Origin: Rhizobiaceae bacterium
Lineage (GTDB): Bacteria; Pseudomonadota; Alphaproteobacteria; Rhizobiales; Rhizobiaceae
DNA: 64,000 nt
Assembly: GCA_023953845.1 (NCBI GenBank)
Contig: JAMLJC010000001.1
Location: forward strand, 2,800,501 to 2,864,500
Direction: 5' to 3'
The translations under genes and the position numbers were made by a program. Below the pieces are notes generated by a model that made no database searches, was not told where the DNA came from, and was given only the letters and a program-made list of their open reading frames with translations. Shown piece after piece: positions 7,334 through 15,777 of the stretch. The stretch's first letter is position 1, and each line of letters begins with the position of its first letter.

Positions 7334-9840
7334 CAACGCGCCTCCGGGAAAAGCCCGACGACGGCGCATGTGATCACCGCCGTCACCAGCATGAAGTGCC
7401 AGTAGAGCGCAACATTGTGCAGTTCCATGTCATGGCGAGGCGTGAGGCGGCCGGCAAGGCTGCGCGCAAGGCAGTAGAGCTGCATGATGACGCCGACGAC
7501 GCCATGGACCGCGCACCAGATGAGAAGGAGCCAGACGATGGCAGGATAGACGTGAGTGGTGGGGTTCATGCCCGTCGTCCACGGGCCGGCGAGCGCGGCG
7601 AGGCAGCCGGCGGCCGAGAGCAGGGCGCCACCAACCAGCAGGAGGCGCGCGATCGCCACGCCGCCCCGCCGGTTGGTTTCGCATGCTCCGACGGTCGCCG
7701 CCCATGACGCCACGAACAGCGCCAGCACAATCATCGGCCAGAACGCGCCCGGCCCGGCGACCCCGCCCGTGAAATCCTCGTGGATGGTCCAGAAGAAGAA
7801 ATAGCCGAAAACGAGACTGGCGAAGGCCGTCCCGTCGCCGGTCATGGTTATGAACATCGCCCACCAGCCGGTGGATTTCACGCCGGAAGCATAGAGCGGC
7901 AGGCTGATGCCGCGGCCGATGTCTTTCTCCTCCTTCTCGGGGATTTCGCCGGTTCCGGTCCAGAGCCACCAGATCACCGCCGCGATGAATGCGAGACCTG
8001 AGACAAGGGAAACCAGCCACCATTTGAACGTCAGCGCGACGAACACCGTGCCAAGCGTCGCGGCGCTGACGATGGTGACATAGGCCGTTCCCCGGACCCG
8101 CAGGACCTGTTCGGGCTCGGCGTCCAGCACGGATGTGACCAGCGTTTCCCGCCGGCCTTCGCTGGCGTCGGACAGATACCATTCGCCGGCCTGGACCTCG
8201 GACGCCAGATGCTTCTGGTCCCACAGCGGGTAGCGGCTCTCGACGCGCGGGATGGAGCGCACGCCCCAGTTCTCCTCCGGCTCGCTGATCCACTCCAGTG
8301 TTCCGGCGTTCCACGGATTCTGCTCGCCGCGCGGCTTCTTGCGCCGATACAGGGTGACGTCGACCACCACGGCGAACATGCCGATACCCAGCACGATCGC
8401 GCCCATCGTCGAGAGAAGGTTGAACCAGTCCCAGCCGATGTCGGCGGGATAGGTATAGACCCGCCGCGGCATGCCGCGCAGGCCCGCCAGATGCATCGGA
8501 AAGAAGGTCAGGTTGAAGCCTACGAACATCATCCAGAAGGCGAACCGGCCGACCCGGTCCGACATATGCTGTCCGTCGATCAGCGGATAGTAATAGTAGA
8601 GGCCCGCGAACACCGGAAACAGCATGCCGCCGATCAGCACGTAGTGCAGGTGGGCGACGATGAAGTAGGTGTCGTGCGCCTGCCAGTCGAACGGCACGAG
8701 CGCCACCATCACGCCGGTCAGGCCGCCCATCACGAAGATGGCGATGCCTCCCGTCGCGAACAGCATCGGCGTGGAAAAGATCACCCGGCCGGCGAGCATG
8801 GTGGCGATGAAGACGAAGATCTGCACCGCCGTCGGTATGGCGACGGCTTCGGATGCGGCGGAGAAGAAGGCGAGCGAGATCTGCGGCAGGCCGGTCGCGA
8901 ACATGTGGTGCACCCACAGGCCGAATGACAGAAAGCCCGTGCCGACGGCAGCCAGCACGATCCATGAATAGCCGACGATGGGCCGCTGCGCGAAGGTGGG
9001 GATGATCATCGCCAGTAGCGCGATGGCCGGCAGGAAGATGATGTAGACTTCCGGATGTCCGAAGATCCAGAACAGATGCTGCCAGAGCAGAGGGTCGCCT
9101 CCGCGCGACGGGTCGAAGAACGGCCAGTCGAACATGCGTTGCATCTCGAACAGCAGATCGCCGGCGATCAGCGGCGGGAAGGCGAACAGGATCATCCCGG
9201 CCACGATCAGCAGATACCAGGCGAAGAGCGGCATCAGGTTCACGCGCATGCCTGGCGCGCGGCACTTCATGATGCCGACGATCAGTTCGACCGCCGCCGC
9301 AAGGGAGGCGACCTCGATGAAGGAGAGGCCGAGCAGCCAGATGTCTGCGCCGATGCCCGCCTGCTCGCTGGTCGCCAGCGGCGGATACATGAACCAGCCG
9401 CTGTTCGGCGCCGCGCCGAAGAAGATCGAGCCGCAGACGAAGACGCCGCCGATCAGGAAACTCCAGAAGCCGAAGGCGCCCAGCCGGGGGAACGGCAGTT
9501 CCCGTGCCCCCAGCATCGGCGGCAGCAGGAAGATCGCCACCGCCTCGAAGATCGGCACGGCGAACAGGAACATCATCACCGTGCCGTGCAGGGTGAAGAC
9601 CTGATTGTACATCTCCGGCGACAGGAGGTCATTCTCCGGCACGGCGAGCTGAGCCCGGATCAGCAGGCCCAGCAGACCCGCGAACAGCATGAAGCCAAAG
9701 GCGGCGGAGCCGTACCACAGGCCGATCTGCGTGTTGTTGACGGATGTCCAGTAGCGCCAGCCGCTCGGATTGGCCCACACGGCGCGAAGCTGGGCCTCCT
9801 CCGCGGCCTTGTCGGGTCCGGGCTTCGGCGCGTCACTCAT
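7333..9840 (-). CDS. ctaD: Cytochrome c oxidase subunit I-III fusion
   Basis: 835 residues. Residues 1-550 are subunit I of a heme-copper oxidase with heme a ligands His85 and His399, heme a3 ligand His397 (HLHY), and CuB ligands His262, His311 and His312; the His262-Tyr266 crosslink pair (GHPEVY) is present. Residues about 640-835 match subunit III (GDGTAFASLVFGYFFFW). A linker with NPWNAGTLEWISEPE joins them, as in caa3 oxidases. It reduces O2 and pumps protons in the inner membrane. ATG 9840 is preferred: AAGGGG lies just upstream and the ATG overlaps the ctaC stop (ATGA); a second start at 9858 is possible. Confidence 0.95.
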   Translation of the reverse strand: MSDAPKPGPDKAAEEAQLRAVWANPSGWRYWTSVNNTQIGLWYGSAAFGFMLFAGLLGLLIRAQLAVPENDLLSPEMYNQVFTLHGTVMMFLFAVPIFEAVAIFLLPPMLGARELPFPRLGAFGFWSFLIGGVFVCGSIFFGAAPNSGWFMYPPLATSEQAGIGADIWLLGLSFIEVASLAAAVELIVGIMKCRAPGMRVNLMPLFAWYLLIVAGMILFAFPPLIAGDLLFEMQRMFDWPFFDPSRGGDPLLWQHLFWIFGHPEVYIIFLPAIALLAMIIPTFAQRPIVGYSWIVLAAVGTGFLSFGLWVHHMFATGLPQISLAFFSAASEAVAIPTAVQIFVFIATMLAGRVIFSTPMLFATGGIAIFVMGGLTGVMVALVPFDWQAHDTYFIVAHLHYVLIGGMLFPVFAGLYYYYPLIDGQHMSDRVGRFAFWMMFVGFNLTFFPMHLAGLRGMPRRVYTYPADIGWDWFNLLSTMGAIVLGIGMFAVVVDVTLYRRKKPRGEQNPWNAGTLEWISEPEENWGVRSIPRVESRYPLWDQKHLASEVQAGEWYLSDASEGRRETLVTSVLDAEPEQVLRVRGTAYVTIVSAATLGTVFVALTFKWWLVSLVSGLAFIAAVIWWLWTGTGEIPEKEEKDIGRGISLPLYASGVKSTGWWAMFITMTGDGTAFASLVFGYFFFWTIHEDFTGGVAGPGAFWPMIVLALFVASWAATVGACETNRRGGVAIARLLLVGGALLSAAGCLAALAGPWTTGMNPTTHVYPAIVWLLLIWCAVHGVVGVIMQLYCLARSLAGRLTPRHDMELHNVALYWHFMLVTAVITCAVVGLFPEAR

Positions 9841-10856
9841 TGCAGCCCCTTCAGCCATGCGGCGATGGCGCCAAGCTCGCCTGCCGAGAGATGAGGATAG
9901 GCCGGCATCCGCGCACCCGCCTTCACGGAGCCCGGATGGGCGATGAAACGCGCCAGCATCTCCTCGTCATTGTCCAGCAGGCCGGCCCCGATGGTCAGCC
10001 GGGACCCGAGATGCGAAAGGTCCGGCCCGGCAGTACCCTGCGCCTGCGTTCCGTCGATGCGATGGCAGTCGGCGCAGTCCTCGCGCATGAACAGCGCGCG
10101 TCCCTCGCCACCTGCGTCGACACCTGTCGACGGCGCGCCCCGCGCCTCGAGCCATGCAGCGAATTCGGGCTGCTCCATGGCGATCGCCGGAAACGCCATC
10201 AGCGCATGCGACGTGCCGCAGAACTCGGCGCACTGGCCGCGATAAGTGCCGGCCGTCGTTGCAAGCAGCGACAGGCGGTTCGTGCGGCCGGGAAGGAGAT
10301 CCATCTTGCCGCCCAGCGCCGGTATCCAGAAGGAATGGATCATGTCGGCGCTGGTCAACGAGAACTCGACGCGCTCGCCGACCGGCAGCCTGACCTCGTT
10401 GGCGGAGACGACGCGTGAACCGTCGGGCCGGTGGTAGACCACATGCCACCAGAACTGGCTAGCGACCACCTCGATTTTCAGGCTCGCCTGCTGGTTTCCG
10501 GCGAAGGGCCGAAGCGAAGGCATCAGCCATAGCGCATAGGTGAGAAGCGCGGTCAGCACGGCGACCGGGAACACGACTCCCGCCCAGAAGATGACCTTGG
10601 CTGCGGCTTCCTCGCGCATCGGGCGGCGCTTCCAGCGCGATGCGTAGAGAGAAAGCGTGACGACCAGAGCCCAGATAATCAGCCCGCCGCCAGCCATCAC
10701 CCAGAACAGGGTTGCGACCTGGCCCGCTTCCTCGCCAGCCGGATCGAGCGCGGACTGGATGCCGCTGCAAGAGGCGAGCAGAGGCAAGGCCGGTACCAGG
10801 GCGACGGCGCGATACGACCCGGGGCGCCTTGCGGCACCCGTATGGTCAGGCCTCAA
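9837..10856 (-). CDS. ctaC: Cytochrome c oxidase subunit II with fused cytochrome c domain
   Basis: 339 residues. A lipobox LLASC with Cys30 suggests a lipid-anchored N-terminus, followed by two membrane helices. The cupredoxin domain keeps all CuA ligands: His174, Cys209, Glu211, Cys213, His217 and Met220. The C-terminus is a class I cytochrome c with CADCH at 261-265 and a likely Met ligand in ARMPAYP. This fusion defines caa3-type oxidases, which accept electrons from soluble cytochrome c. It is the first gene of the operon and is followed, with overlap, by the subunit I-III gene. Confidence 0.95.
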   Translation of the reverse strand: MRPDHTGAARRPGSYRAVALVPALPLLASCSGIQSALDPAGEEAGQVATLFWVMAGGGLIIWALVVTLSLYASRWKRRPMREEAAAKVIFWAGVVFPVAVLTALLTYALWLMPSLRPFAGNQQASLKIEVVASQFWWHVVYHRPDGSRVVSANEVRLPVGERVEFSLTSADMIHSFWIPALGGKMDLLPGRTNRLSLLATTAGTYRGQCAEFCGTSHALMAFPAIAMEQPEFAAWLEARGAPSTGVDAGGEGRALFMREDCADCHRIDGTQAQGTAGPDLSHLGSRLTIGAGLLDNDEEMLARFIAHPGSVKAGARMPAYPHLSAGELGAIAAWLKGLQ

Positions 10857-11125
10857 TCGTAAGGCGCAACGGATGCGCGTCTCCGTGGTTCAGGTCAGGC
10901 AGGTGTCTCCGTCTGCTGGTAATATCGTATGACGCATAAGGTTCCAGAGACGGCTGGCTATTCGCCGTCGAACTGGCGTCAATCGCTGCGGAACGGCATG
11001 GCGCGCCGACGCTTCAAAGCCTTGCGCGGATGTGAAGAGACGACGCACAATGGAATCTCGCAATCTGTCCGTCCGACAGATACGGATGCGGTTGCTGATC
11101 AACACCGGACCGGCTGGATCGAAGA

Positions 11126-11641
11126 ATGGCGTCTGACAGGAATGTGACCGGTTATTCACCGACGCAAGTCGCATTGCACTGGATCGTCGTCGTGCTGGTC
11201 GCGTTCCAGTTTCTTGCGCATGATGGCATCGAGGAATCGTGGCGGGCTTTCACGCGCGGCCAGCCGCTTCCCGGCGACGCGGCGCCGTTGACGTTCCTCC
11301 ATATTGCCGCCGGCATCCTCGTGCTGCTTCTTGCGCTTGCCCGCATCTATCTTCGCGTGACGCGCGGAGCGCCTCCTCCGCCTGCCGACGAACCGCGATT
11401 GTTGCAGATAGCGGCGGAAGCGGTTCACGGCTCGATTTACGTGCTGCTGCTGTTGTTGCCGATCTCCGGCTCCGCCGCCTGGTTCTTCGGCGCACATGCT
11501 GCCGGCGACGCGCATGAGGTGCTCAAGAACCTGCTGCTTGGCGCCATCTTCCTGCATGTCGCGGGCGCGCTGTTCCAGCATTTTGTCCACCGCTCGGAGG
11601 TGCTGATGCGCATGTTCCGGCCGGAGCGTTCCGAGGGATAA
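11126..11641 (+). CDS. Cytochrome b561 family protein
   Basis: 171 residues with four membrane helices. Histidines suited to heme b ligation occur in VALHWIVVVL, LTFLHIAAGIL, EAVHGSIYVLL and IFLHVAGALFQH, the pattern of bacterial CybB-type b561 proteins. It probably transfers electrons between the quinone pool and a periplasmic partner. It is transcribed away from the caa3 operon and ends at a strong bidirectional terminator. ATG 11126 is used because the sequence leads directly into SPTQVALHW. Confidence 0.87.
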   Translation: MASDRNVTGYSPTQVALHWIVVVLVAFQFLAHDGIEESWRAFTRGQPLPGDAAPLTFLHIAAGILVLLLALARIYLRVTRGAPPPPADEPRLLQIAAEAVHGSIYVLLLLLPISGSAAWFFGAHAAGDAHEVLKNLLLGAIFLHVAGALFQHFVHRSEVLMRMFRPERSEG

Positions 11642-11685
11642 TCCCACAATTTTTCCGGCCACGCGCCTTTCGCCGACGAATTGAA

Positions 11686-11717
11686 ACGACCCGGGAGAGT
11701 GCTCCCGGGTCGTTTTT
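11686..11717. terminator. Intrinsic terminator between convergent genes
   Basis: Arms ACGACCCGGGAG (11686-11697) and CTCCCGGGTCGT (11702-11713) pair perfectly over 12 bp with a 4-base loop and are followed by TTTT. On the other strand the hairpin is followed by TTT. It lies between cytochrome b561 and the DUF892 gene and can serve both. Confidence 0.85.
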
Positions 11718-11721
11718 CGAA

Positions 11722-12228
11722 TCAGGCGGCCTTCTTTGTCTTTGCTCGGTCGTTGGCTCCGGCGTCGGCAAGCTTGGTCAGGTCGCTGTCGGTCCTGGAT
11801 TCTTCCTGCAACGTGGCGTCGAGCAGCCTGGCTGCGTCCGCCATTCCGAGTTCGGTGGCCCAGCGCTTCAGTGTGCCGTAGCGCGTGATCTCATAGTGCT
11901 CGACGGCCTGAGCGGCGGAGATCAGCCCGGCGTCGAGAGCCGCCGTGCTCTTGAACTCGTCCATGATCTCCTCGCCTTCTGCGATGATGCCCTCGATCGC
12001 ATCGCAGGTCTTGCCCTGGGCGCGCTTGCCGATGATCTCGAACACCTGCTGGAGGCGCTCGACGTGACCTTCCGTTTCTTGCTGGTGCTTGTCGAAAGCT
12101 GCCTTCAGATCGTCCGACTGCGCTGCGCGCTTCATCTTCGGCAGCGCCTTCAGGATCTTGCGTTCGGCGTAGTAGATGTCCTTGAGCGTGTCGTGGAAGA
12201 GGTCTTCCAGAGTCTTTTCCTTGGCCAT
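11722..12228 (-). CDS. DUF892 (YciE-like) ferritin-like protein
   Basis: 168 residues, mostly helical, of the YciE/DUF892 family: KTLEDLFHDTLKDIYYAERKI at the start, a HQQETEGHVERLQQVFEIIG helix, and a late AVEHYEITRYGTLKRWATEL helix. Conserved Glu and His of these helices would bind a di-iron centre; the family is linked to stress responses in several bacteria. ATG 12228 (MAKEKTLED) is preferred with AAGGGAC upstream; an upstream start at 12273 would add an unrelated stretch. The C-terminus is Lys/Ala-rich. Confidence 0.88.
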   Translation of the reverse strand: MAKEKTLEDLFHDTLKDIYYAERKILKALPKMKRAAQSDDLKAAFDKHQQETEGHVERLQQVFEIIGKRAQGKTCDAIEGIIAEGEEIMDEFKSTAALDAGLISAAQAVEHYEITRYGTLKRWATELGMADAARLLDATLQEESRTDSDLTKLADAGANDRAKTKKAA

Positions 12229-12397
12229 TTTTATGTCCCTTTCGAGGAATTCCGGGGTGGGGCGATGGATCACTCAGGCGTGATCGACGCACTTCAACGA
12301 ACGACCGGCGACGCCGTTCCGTACAAAATTCGATGGTCGGAAGAGAGGTGACACACGCCTCTCGGAAGGTCCGGAAATCCTGCCTTGCGCAAGGGGC

Positions 12398-12970
12398 TCA
12401 GGGAAATCTGCGACTGAGGAAGGCCGAGCCCGCAAGGCCAAAACGCCATGGCTGCTCGACTGCCCGCGTGATGCCGATGCGCGGTCCTGAAACGACGTCG
12501 GAGACGGCGTTCGTCCGACGAAGCCGGAAAGGAGCCTCCAGCAGCGAGCGACCGTCGAAAGCGGCGTCGATGCCGAGGGCCTGGCACAGGCGGCCGGGAC
12601 CCGCGGACAACACACGCGGTGACGTCATGCCCCGCCGCGCTATCATCGTGTTGACGCCGGATGTCGGTTCGATCGCGCGGATGAGTACGGCGCTGCCGGG
12701 AAGGCAGACGGCATTCAGGCACCAGTGCAGACCGTAGGAGCGATACACATAGGCGGTCCCGGGATCGCCGAACATCGCTGCGTTGCGAGCCGTGCGTCCC
12801 CGGAAGCTGTGCGACGCCGGGTCGTCCGGCGTATAGGCTTCAGTCTCCACGACGATGCCGCCCACGCCGGCGAGCAGGAGTTCGACGCCGATCAGGTCGC
12901 GCGCGACAACGGCCGCGGGGCGGTCGAAAAAGTCGGCGAGTATGCGCGACGATCGTCTGACGCCTGTCAG
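12398..12970 (-). CDS. mpg: 3-methyladenine DNA glycosylase (AAG/MPG family)
   Basis: This enzyme excises alkylated purines in base-excision repair. The translated frame has the family landmarks in order: ADFFDRPAAVVARDLIGVEL, GGIVVETEAY, DDPASHSFRGRTARNAAMFG, YVYRSYGLHWCLNAV and SAGPGRLCQALGI. The first ATG/GTG/TTG in frame is GTG 12865, but it would remove the conserved DFFDRP...VARDLIG segment. The open frame runs up to 13003 with no ATG, GTG or TTG. CTG at 12970 is preceded by AGGGG at 12983-12979 with 8-base spacing, so a CTG start giving 190 residues is the best choice. Function is firm; the start is tentative. Confidence 0.85.
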   Translation of the reverse strand: MTGVRRSSRILADFFDRPAAVVARDLIGVELLLAGVGGIVVETEAYTPDDPASHSFRGRTARNAAMFGDPGTAYVYRSYGLHWCLNAVCLPGSAVLIRAIEPTSGVNTMIARRGMTSPRVLSAGPGRLCQALGIDAAFDGRSLLEAPFRLRRTNAVSDVVSGPRIGITRAVEQPWRFGLAGSAFLSRRFP

Positions 12971-13186
12971 TGTCGTGTCCCCTGTTTCTCTCAGCCCGGA
13001 CTTTTAAGGCCCGACATTCGGTTGTGAAAGTGCAGCCTCGCCGGTATCGCATCGAGAAGCGAATGCCGCGCATCTGGCGCGCGTGCTCAAGGCTGCCGCT
13101 TACCCCCGGATCGGATTATATTTCCGGGATCTTCAGAACGAGGGGTGATCCCGGGCAATCGGATCACATCCCTGGGTGTGCCGGTC

Positions 13187-14704
13187 TCAGTTGGCGTCAT
13201 CCGGCGCCGGCGCCCCGTCTTCAGGGCCGACCGCAGGCGCGACATCGGTCTGCGACGGTTCAGGATTGTTGCCCGTCGCCGGTTGTGCGCCACTGGTCCC
13301 CTGAACCGGAGGCGCTGCCGCATCGTCTTCCACCGTCCGGGTCGTGACCCGATCGGTGGGAATCGGTTGCGGGCTCACCGAACCGTCGGCGGCCGCCACA
13401 CGCCAGACAGTGTTCCCTGCGTCGTCGGCGATGAGAAGCGCCCCGGTTCCGTCGATAGCGAGACCGACGGGCCTGCCGCGCGTCTGGTCTCCGTCGAGGA
13501 AGCCGGTCACCACATCCTGTGGCATCCCGTACGGTCGTCCGTTTGCGAAAGGGATGTATATGACCTTGTAGCCGTTGAAGGCGTTCCGGTTCCAACTGCC
13601 CCGGTTCCCCACGAATGCGCCGTTGCGGTATGCTTCCGGCATCGCGGAATCGTTGGTGAAGGCGAGGCCCAGCGCCGCCACGTGACTGGACAGCGCGTAG
13701 TCCGGCGGGATCGCCTTCTGAACAAGGTCCGGGCGCGGCGGCTGCACGCGCTCATCGACATGCTCCCCGTAGTAGCTCCAAGGCCAGCCATAAAATCCGC
13801 CTTCGCGCACCGACGTAAGATAGTCGGGCACGAGATTGGGCCCGAGTTCGTCCCGCTCGTTGACGACCGTCCAAAGTTCCCCGGTCTCGGGGTGGAAGTT
13901 CAGTCCGTTCGGGTTGCGCAGACCCGACGCGAAGACCCGCGACGCGCCGGTCGCGCGGTCGACCTGCCAGATCGCGGCGCGGCCCTTTTCAGCCTCGAGC
14001 CCACGCTCGCCGGCATTGGAATTGGAGCCGACGGACGCGTAGAGGAAACGGCCGTCCGGGCTCAGTGCAAGGTCCTTGGTCCAGTGATGGTTGATCGGCC
14101 CGCCCGGAAGCGGCGTGAGCACGGCAGGCTCGGCATCGATCTGCGTCTGGCCGAGTTGATAGGGATAGGCAAGGATCGCATCGGCCGCCGCGACATACAG
14201 CGTGCCTTCGTGCCAGGCTACGCCGAACGGCGACGTCAGGCCGGTCAGAAGATCGCTGCGCTCGTCGACCTCTCCATCCCTGTCGGTGTCGCGCAATAGC
14301 GTGACGAGATTGGTTTCCCGCTCTTCGCCGCCGCCGGACGCGGCCATCGCCATGATGAAGCCGCGGATGATGTCCTTTGGACGGTTGAGGGGCTTGCCGG
14401 GCGGCGCCTTCGACTGCACCACGAGGACATCGCCGTTCGGCAGCGTGTGGACCGTCCGCGGATTCGCCAGATCTTTCGCGTAGGCGGTGATGACGAGGCC
14501 CTCGGGGACGGTAGGTGCCTGCCCGTCCTGCCATCCGACCACTTCCGCAACCTTGAGGTCCGGGATCAGGCCTTGCGTCGGGGCCGGAAGCACGGGATCG
14601 GGACCGTACTGCCGGGAGACGTCGAAATCGTCATTGCCGCAGCCTGCAAGCAGGAGGCAGCCGCCGGCGAGAGCGGACATCGAAAGGGATACGATCCTAG
14701 ACAT
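13187..14704 (-). CDS. Sorbosone dehydrogenase-like beta-propeller lipoprotein
   Basis: 505 residues. A lipoprotein signal ends at LLLAGC, so it is probably anchored in an envelope membrane and faces the periplasm. The main body is a six-bladed propeller of the GDH/sorbosone dehydrogenase type, with HTLPNGDVLVVQ, RDTDRDGEVDE (calcium-like Asp cluster), HHWTKDLALSPDGRFLYASV, ASGLRNPNGLNFHP and GSWNRNAFNGYKVIYIPF. Related proteins use PQQ to oxidise sugars; no PQQ genes are visible here, so the cofactor source is unknown. The Pro/Ala/Asp-rich tail from about residue 450 looks disordered. Its ATG overlaps the stop of the DUF2231 membrane gene. Confidence 0.85.
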   Translation of the reverse strand: MSRIVSLSMSALAGGCLLLAGCGNDDFDVSRQYGPDPVLPAPTQGLIPDLKVAEVVGWQDGQAPTVPEGLVITAYAKDLANPRTVHTLPNGDVLVVQSKAPPGKPLNRPKDIIRGFIMAMAASGGGEERETNLVTLLRDTDRDGEVDERSDLLTGLTSPFGVAWHEGTLYVAAADAILAYPYQLGQTQIDAEPAVLTPLPGGPINHHWTKDLALSPDGRFLYASVGSNSNAGERGLEAEKGRAAIWQVDRATGASRVFASGLRNPNGLNFHPETGELWTVVNERDELGPNLVPDYLTSVREGGFYGWPWSYYGEHVDERVQPPRPDLVQKAIPPDYALSSHVAALGLAFTNDSAMPEAYRNGAFVGNRGSWNRNAFNGYKVIYIPFANGRPYGMPQDVVTGFLDGDQTRGRPVGLAIDGTGALLIADDAGNTVWRVAAADGSVSPQPIPTDRVTTRTVEDDAAAPPVQGTSGAQPATGNNPEPSQTDVAPAVGPEDGAPAPDDAN

Positions 14705-15116
14705 GACGCGCTCCCATCCTTCCGAACCATCCGGTGACGATCATCGCGAGGACGGTCAGGGCCGAGGCGGTGAGGCCGTAGGGCATCACGGCCGTCCATC
14801 CGTCCGCCGTGTGGATGAAGCTGTTGATGGTCGCCAGCAACAGCACGACGATGCCGCCGATGACAGCCGGCCAGGAATGTCTGACCCTGCGTATAAGGTA
14901 GTCGATGATCCGGGCCAGCGCCGCAACCACACCGAAAACCAGACCGGCCAGCAGAAGCCATTCCGAGAAATGCAGCCAGAGCAGGTTCAGCGTGCGCCAG
15001 TAGGCGACGTCGGTCAGCACGGTGAGGGTGAAGCAGGCGATGGGAAATGCAAGTAGTGTTGTGTGCAGGCAATTCGCGGCCAAGGCCCGGTCCGGCCAGG
15101 GATGGTCGTAGGTCAT
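14697..15116 (-). CDS. DUF2231-type membrane protein, partner of the dehydrogenase-like lipoprotein
   Basis: 139 residues with four hydrophobic helices and histidines inside or beside them (LWLHFSEWLL, NSFIHTADGW). This is the DUF2231 pattern, often encoded next to sorbosone-dehydrogenase-like proteins; a heme-b electron-acceptor role is possible but unproven. ATG 15116 gives MTYDHPWPD; the frame continues upstream to 15233 but that part is not hydrophobic or conserved in character. The stop overlaps the next gene. Confidence 0.75.
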   Translation of the reverse strand: MTYDHPWPDRALAANCLHTTLLAFPIACFTLTVLTDVAYWRTLNLLWLHFSEWLLLAGLVFGVVAALARIIDYLIRRVRHSWPAVIGGIVVLLLATINSFIHTADGWTAVMPYGLTASALTVLAMIVTGWFGRMGARHV

Positions 15117-15266
15117 GGATCTCGCGCCAGATGAGTTGTCTAAAAATTCAATACGATTGTAAGGCCTTTTTGTTCCAGGCCGCGCGGCATCGAGATCGGC
15201 GGCGGGGCCGTCATGACCGAATAGGAATTGCAAGCATCGGCCGCACCGCAGCGGCCGCCGGCGCGA

Positions 15267-15770
15267 TCAGGCCTTTTTCGCCTCGTGGCTGAGCAGTTCC
15301 GCCAGCGGATAGCCTTCGTAGCGCTTGACCACCTTGGTCACGACATAGGTGAAGTAGACCGAGATGCCGATCTCGCGCGACAGCAGATCGTCGATGATGT
15401 CCTGATAGTGGCTGATGCTCAGCGCCACGATCTGCAGTATGTAGTCGATACCGCCGCCGACGGCGTGGCACTGGATGATTTCCGGTATGTTCTTCACCGC
15501 CTGCTCGAAGCGCGCGAAATGCGCCTGCGTGTGGTATTGCAGCGAGAGCGTGGTGAAGATCACTTCGGACTTTATCATCCGTGTCAGGTCGATCTCGGCA
15601 TAGTAGCCGCGCACGAAGCCGGCCTGTTCCAGCTTTTGCAGCCTGTCCCAGCAGGAGGACAGCGAAAGCCCGACCGCCGAGGCGAGTTCGACCTTCTTCG
15701 TCCTGCCGTTCTTCTGCAGGAGCGACAGGATGCGCACGTCGATTGCGTCGAGCTTCTGGCCCTGTTGCAT
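15267..15770 (-). CDS. Lrp/AsnC family transcriptional regulator
   Basis: 167 residues. The N-terminal helix-turn-helix (LDAIDVRILSLLQKNGRTKK, then ASAVGLSLSSCWDRLQKLEQ) is followed by the RAM/AsnC ligand domain (YYAEIDLTRM, IQCHAVGGGIDYILQIV, SYFTYVV-like end). It probably senses an amino acid or related metabolite. It is the last gene in the run from the ABC transporter at 22312, and 8 bases separate it from the P1 peptidase, so it is likely the local regulator of that cluster. Confidence 0.9.
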   Translation of the reverse strand: MQQGQKLDAIDVRILSLLQKNGRTKKVELASAVGLSLSSCWDRLQKLEQAGFVRGYYAEIDLTRMIKSEVIFTTLSLQYHTQAHFARFEQAVKNIPEIIQCHAVGGGIDYILQIVALSISHYQDIIDDLLSREIGISVYFTYVVTKVVKRYEGYPLAELLSHEAKKA

Positions 15771-15777
15771 CGGCAGC

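Noticed and set aside
10929..11147. 72-codon frame between ctaC and cytochrome b561
   Set aside because: Overlaps the b561 start, no family resemblance and no good ribosome-binding site; more likely promoter DNA.
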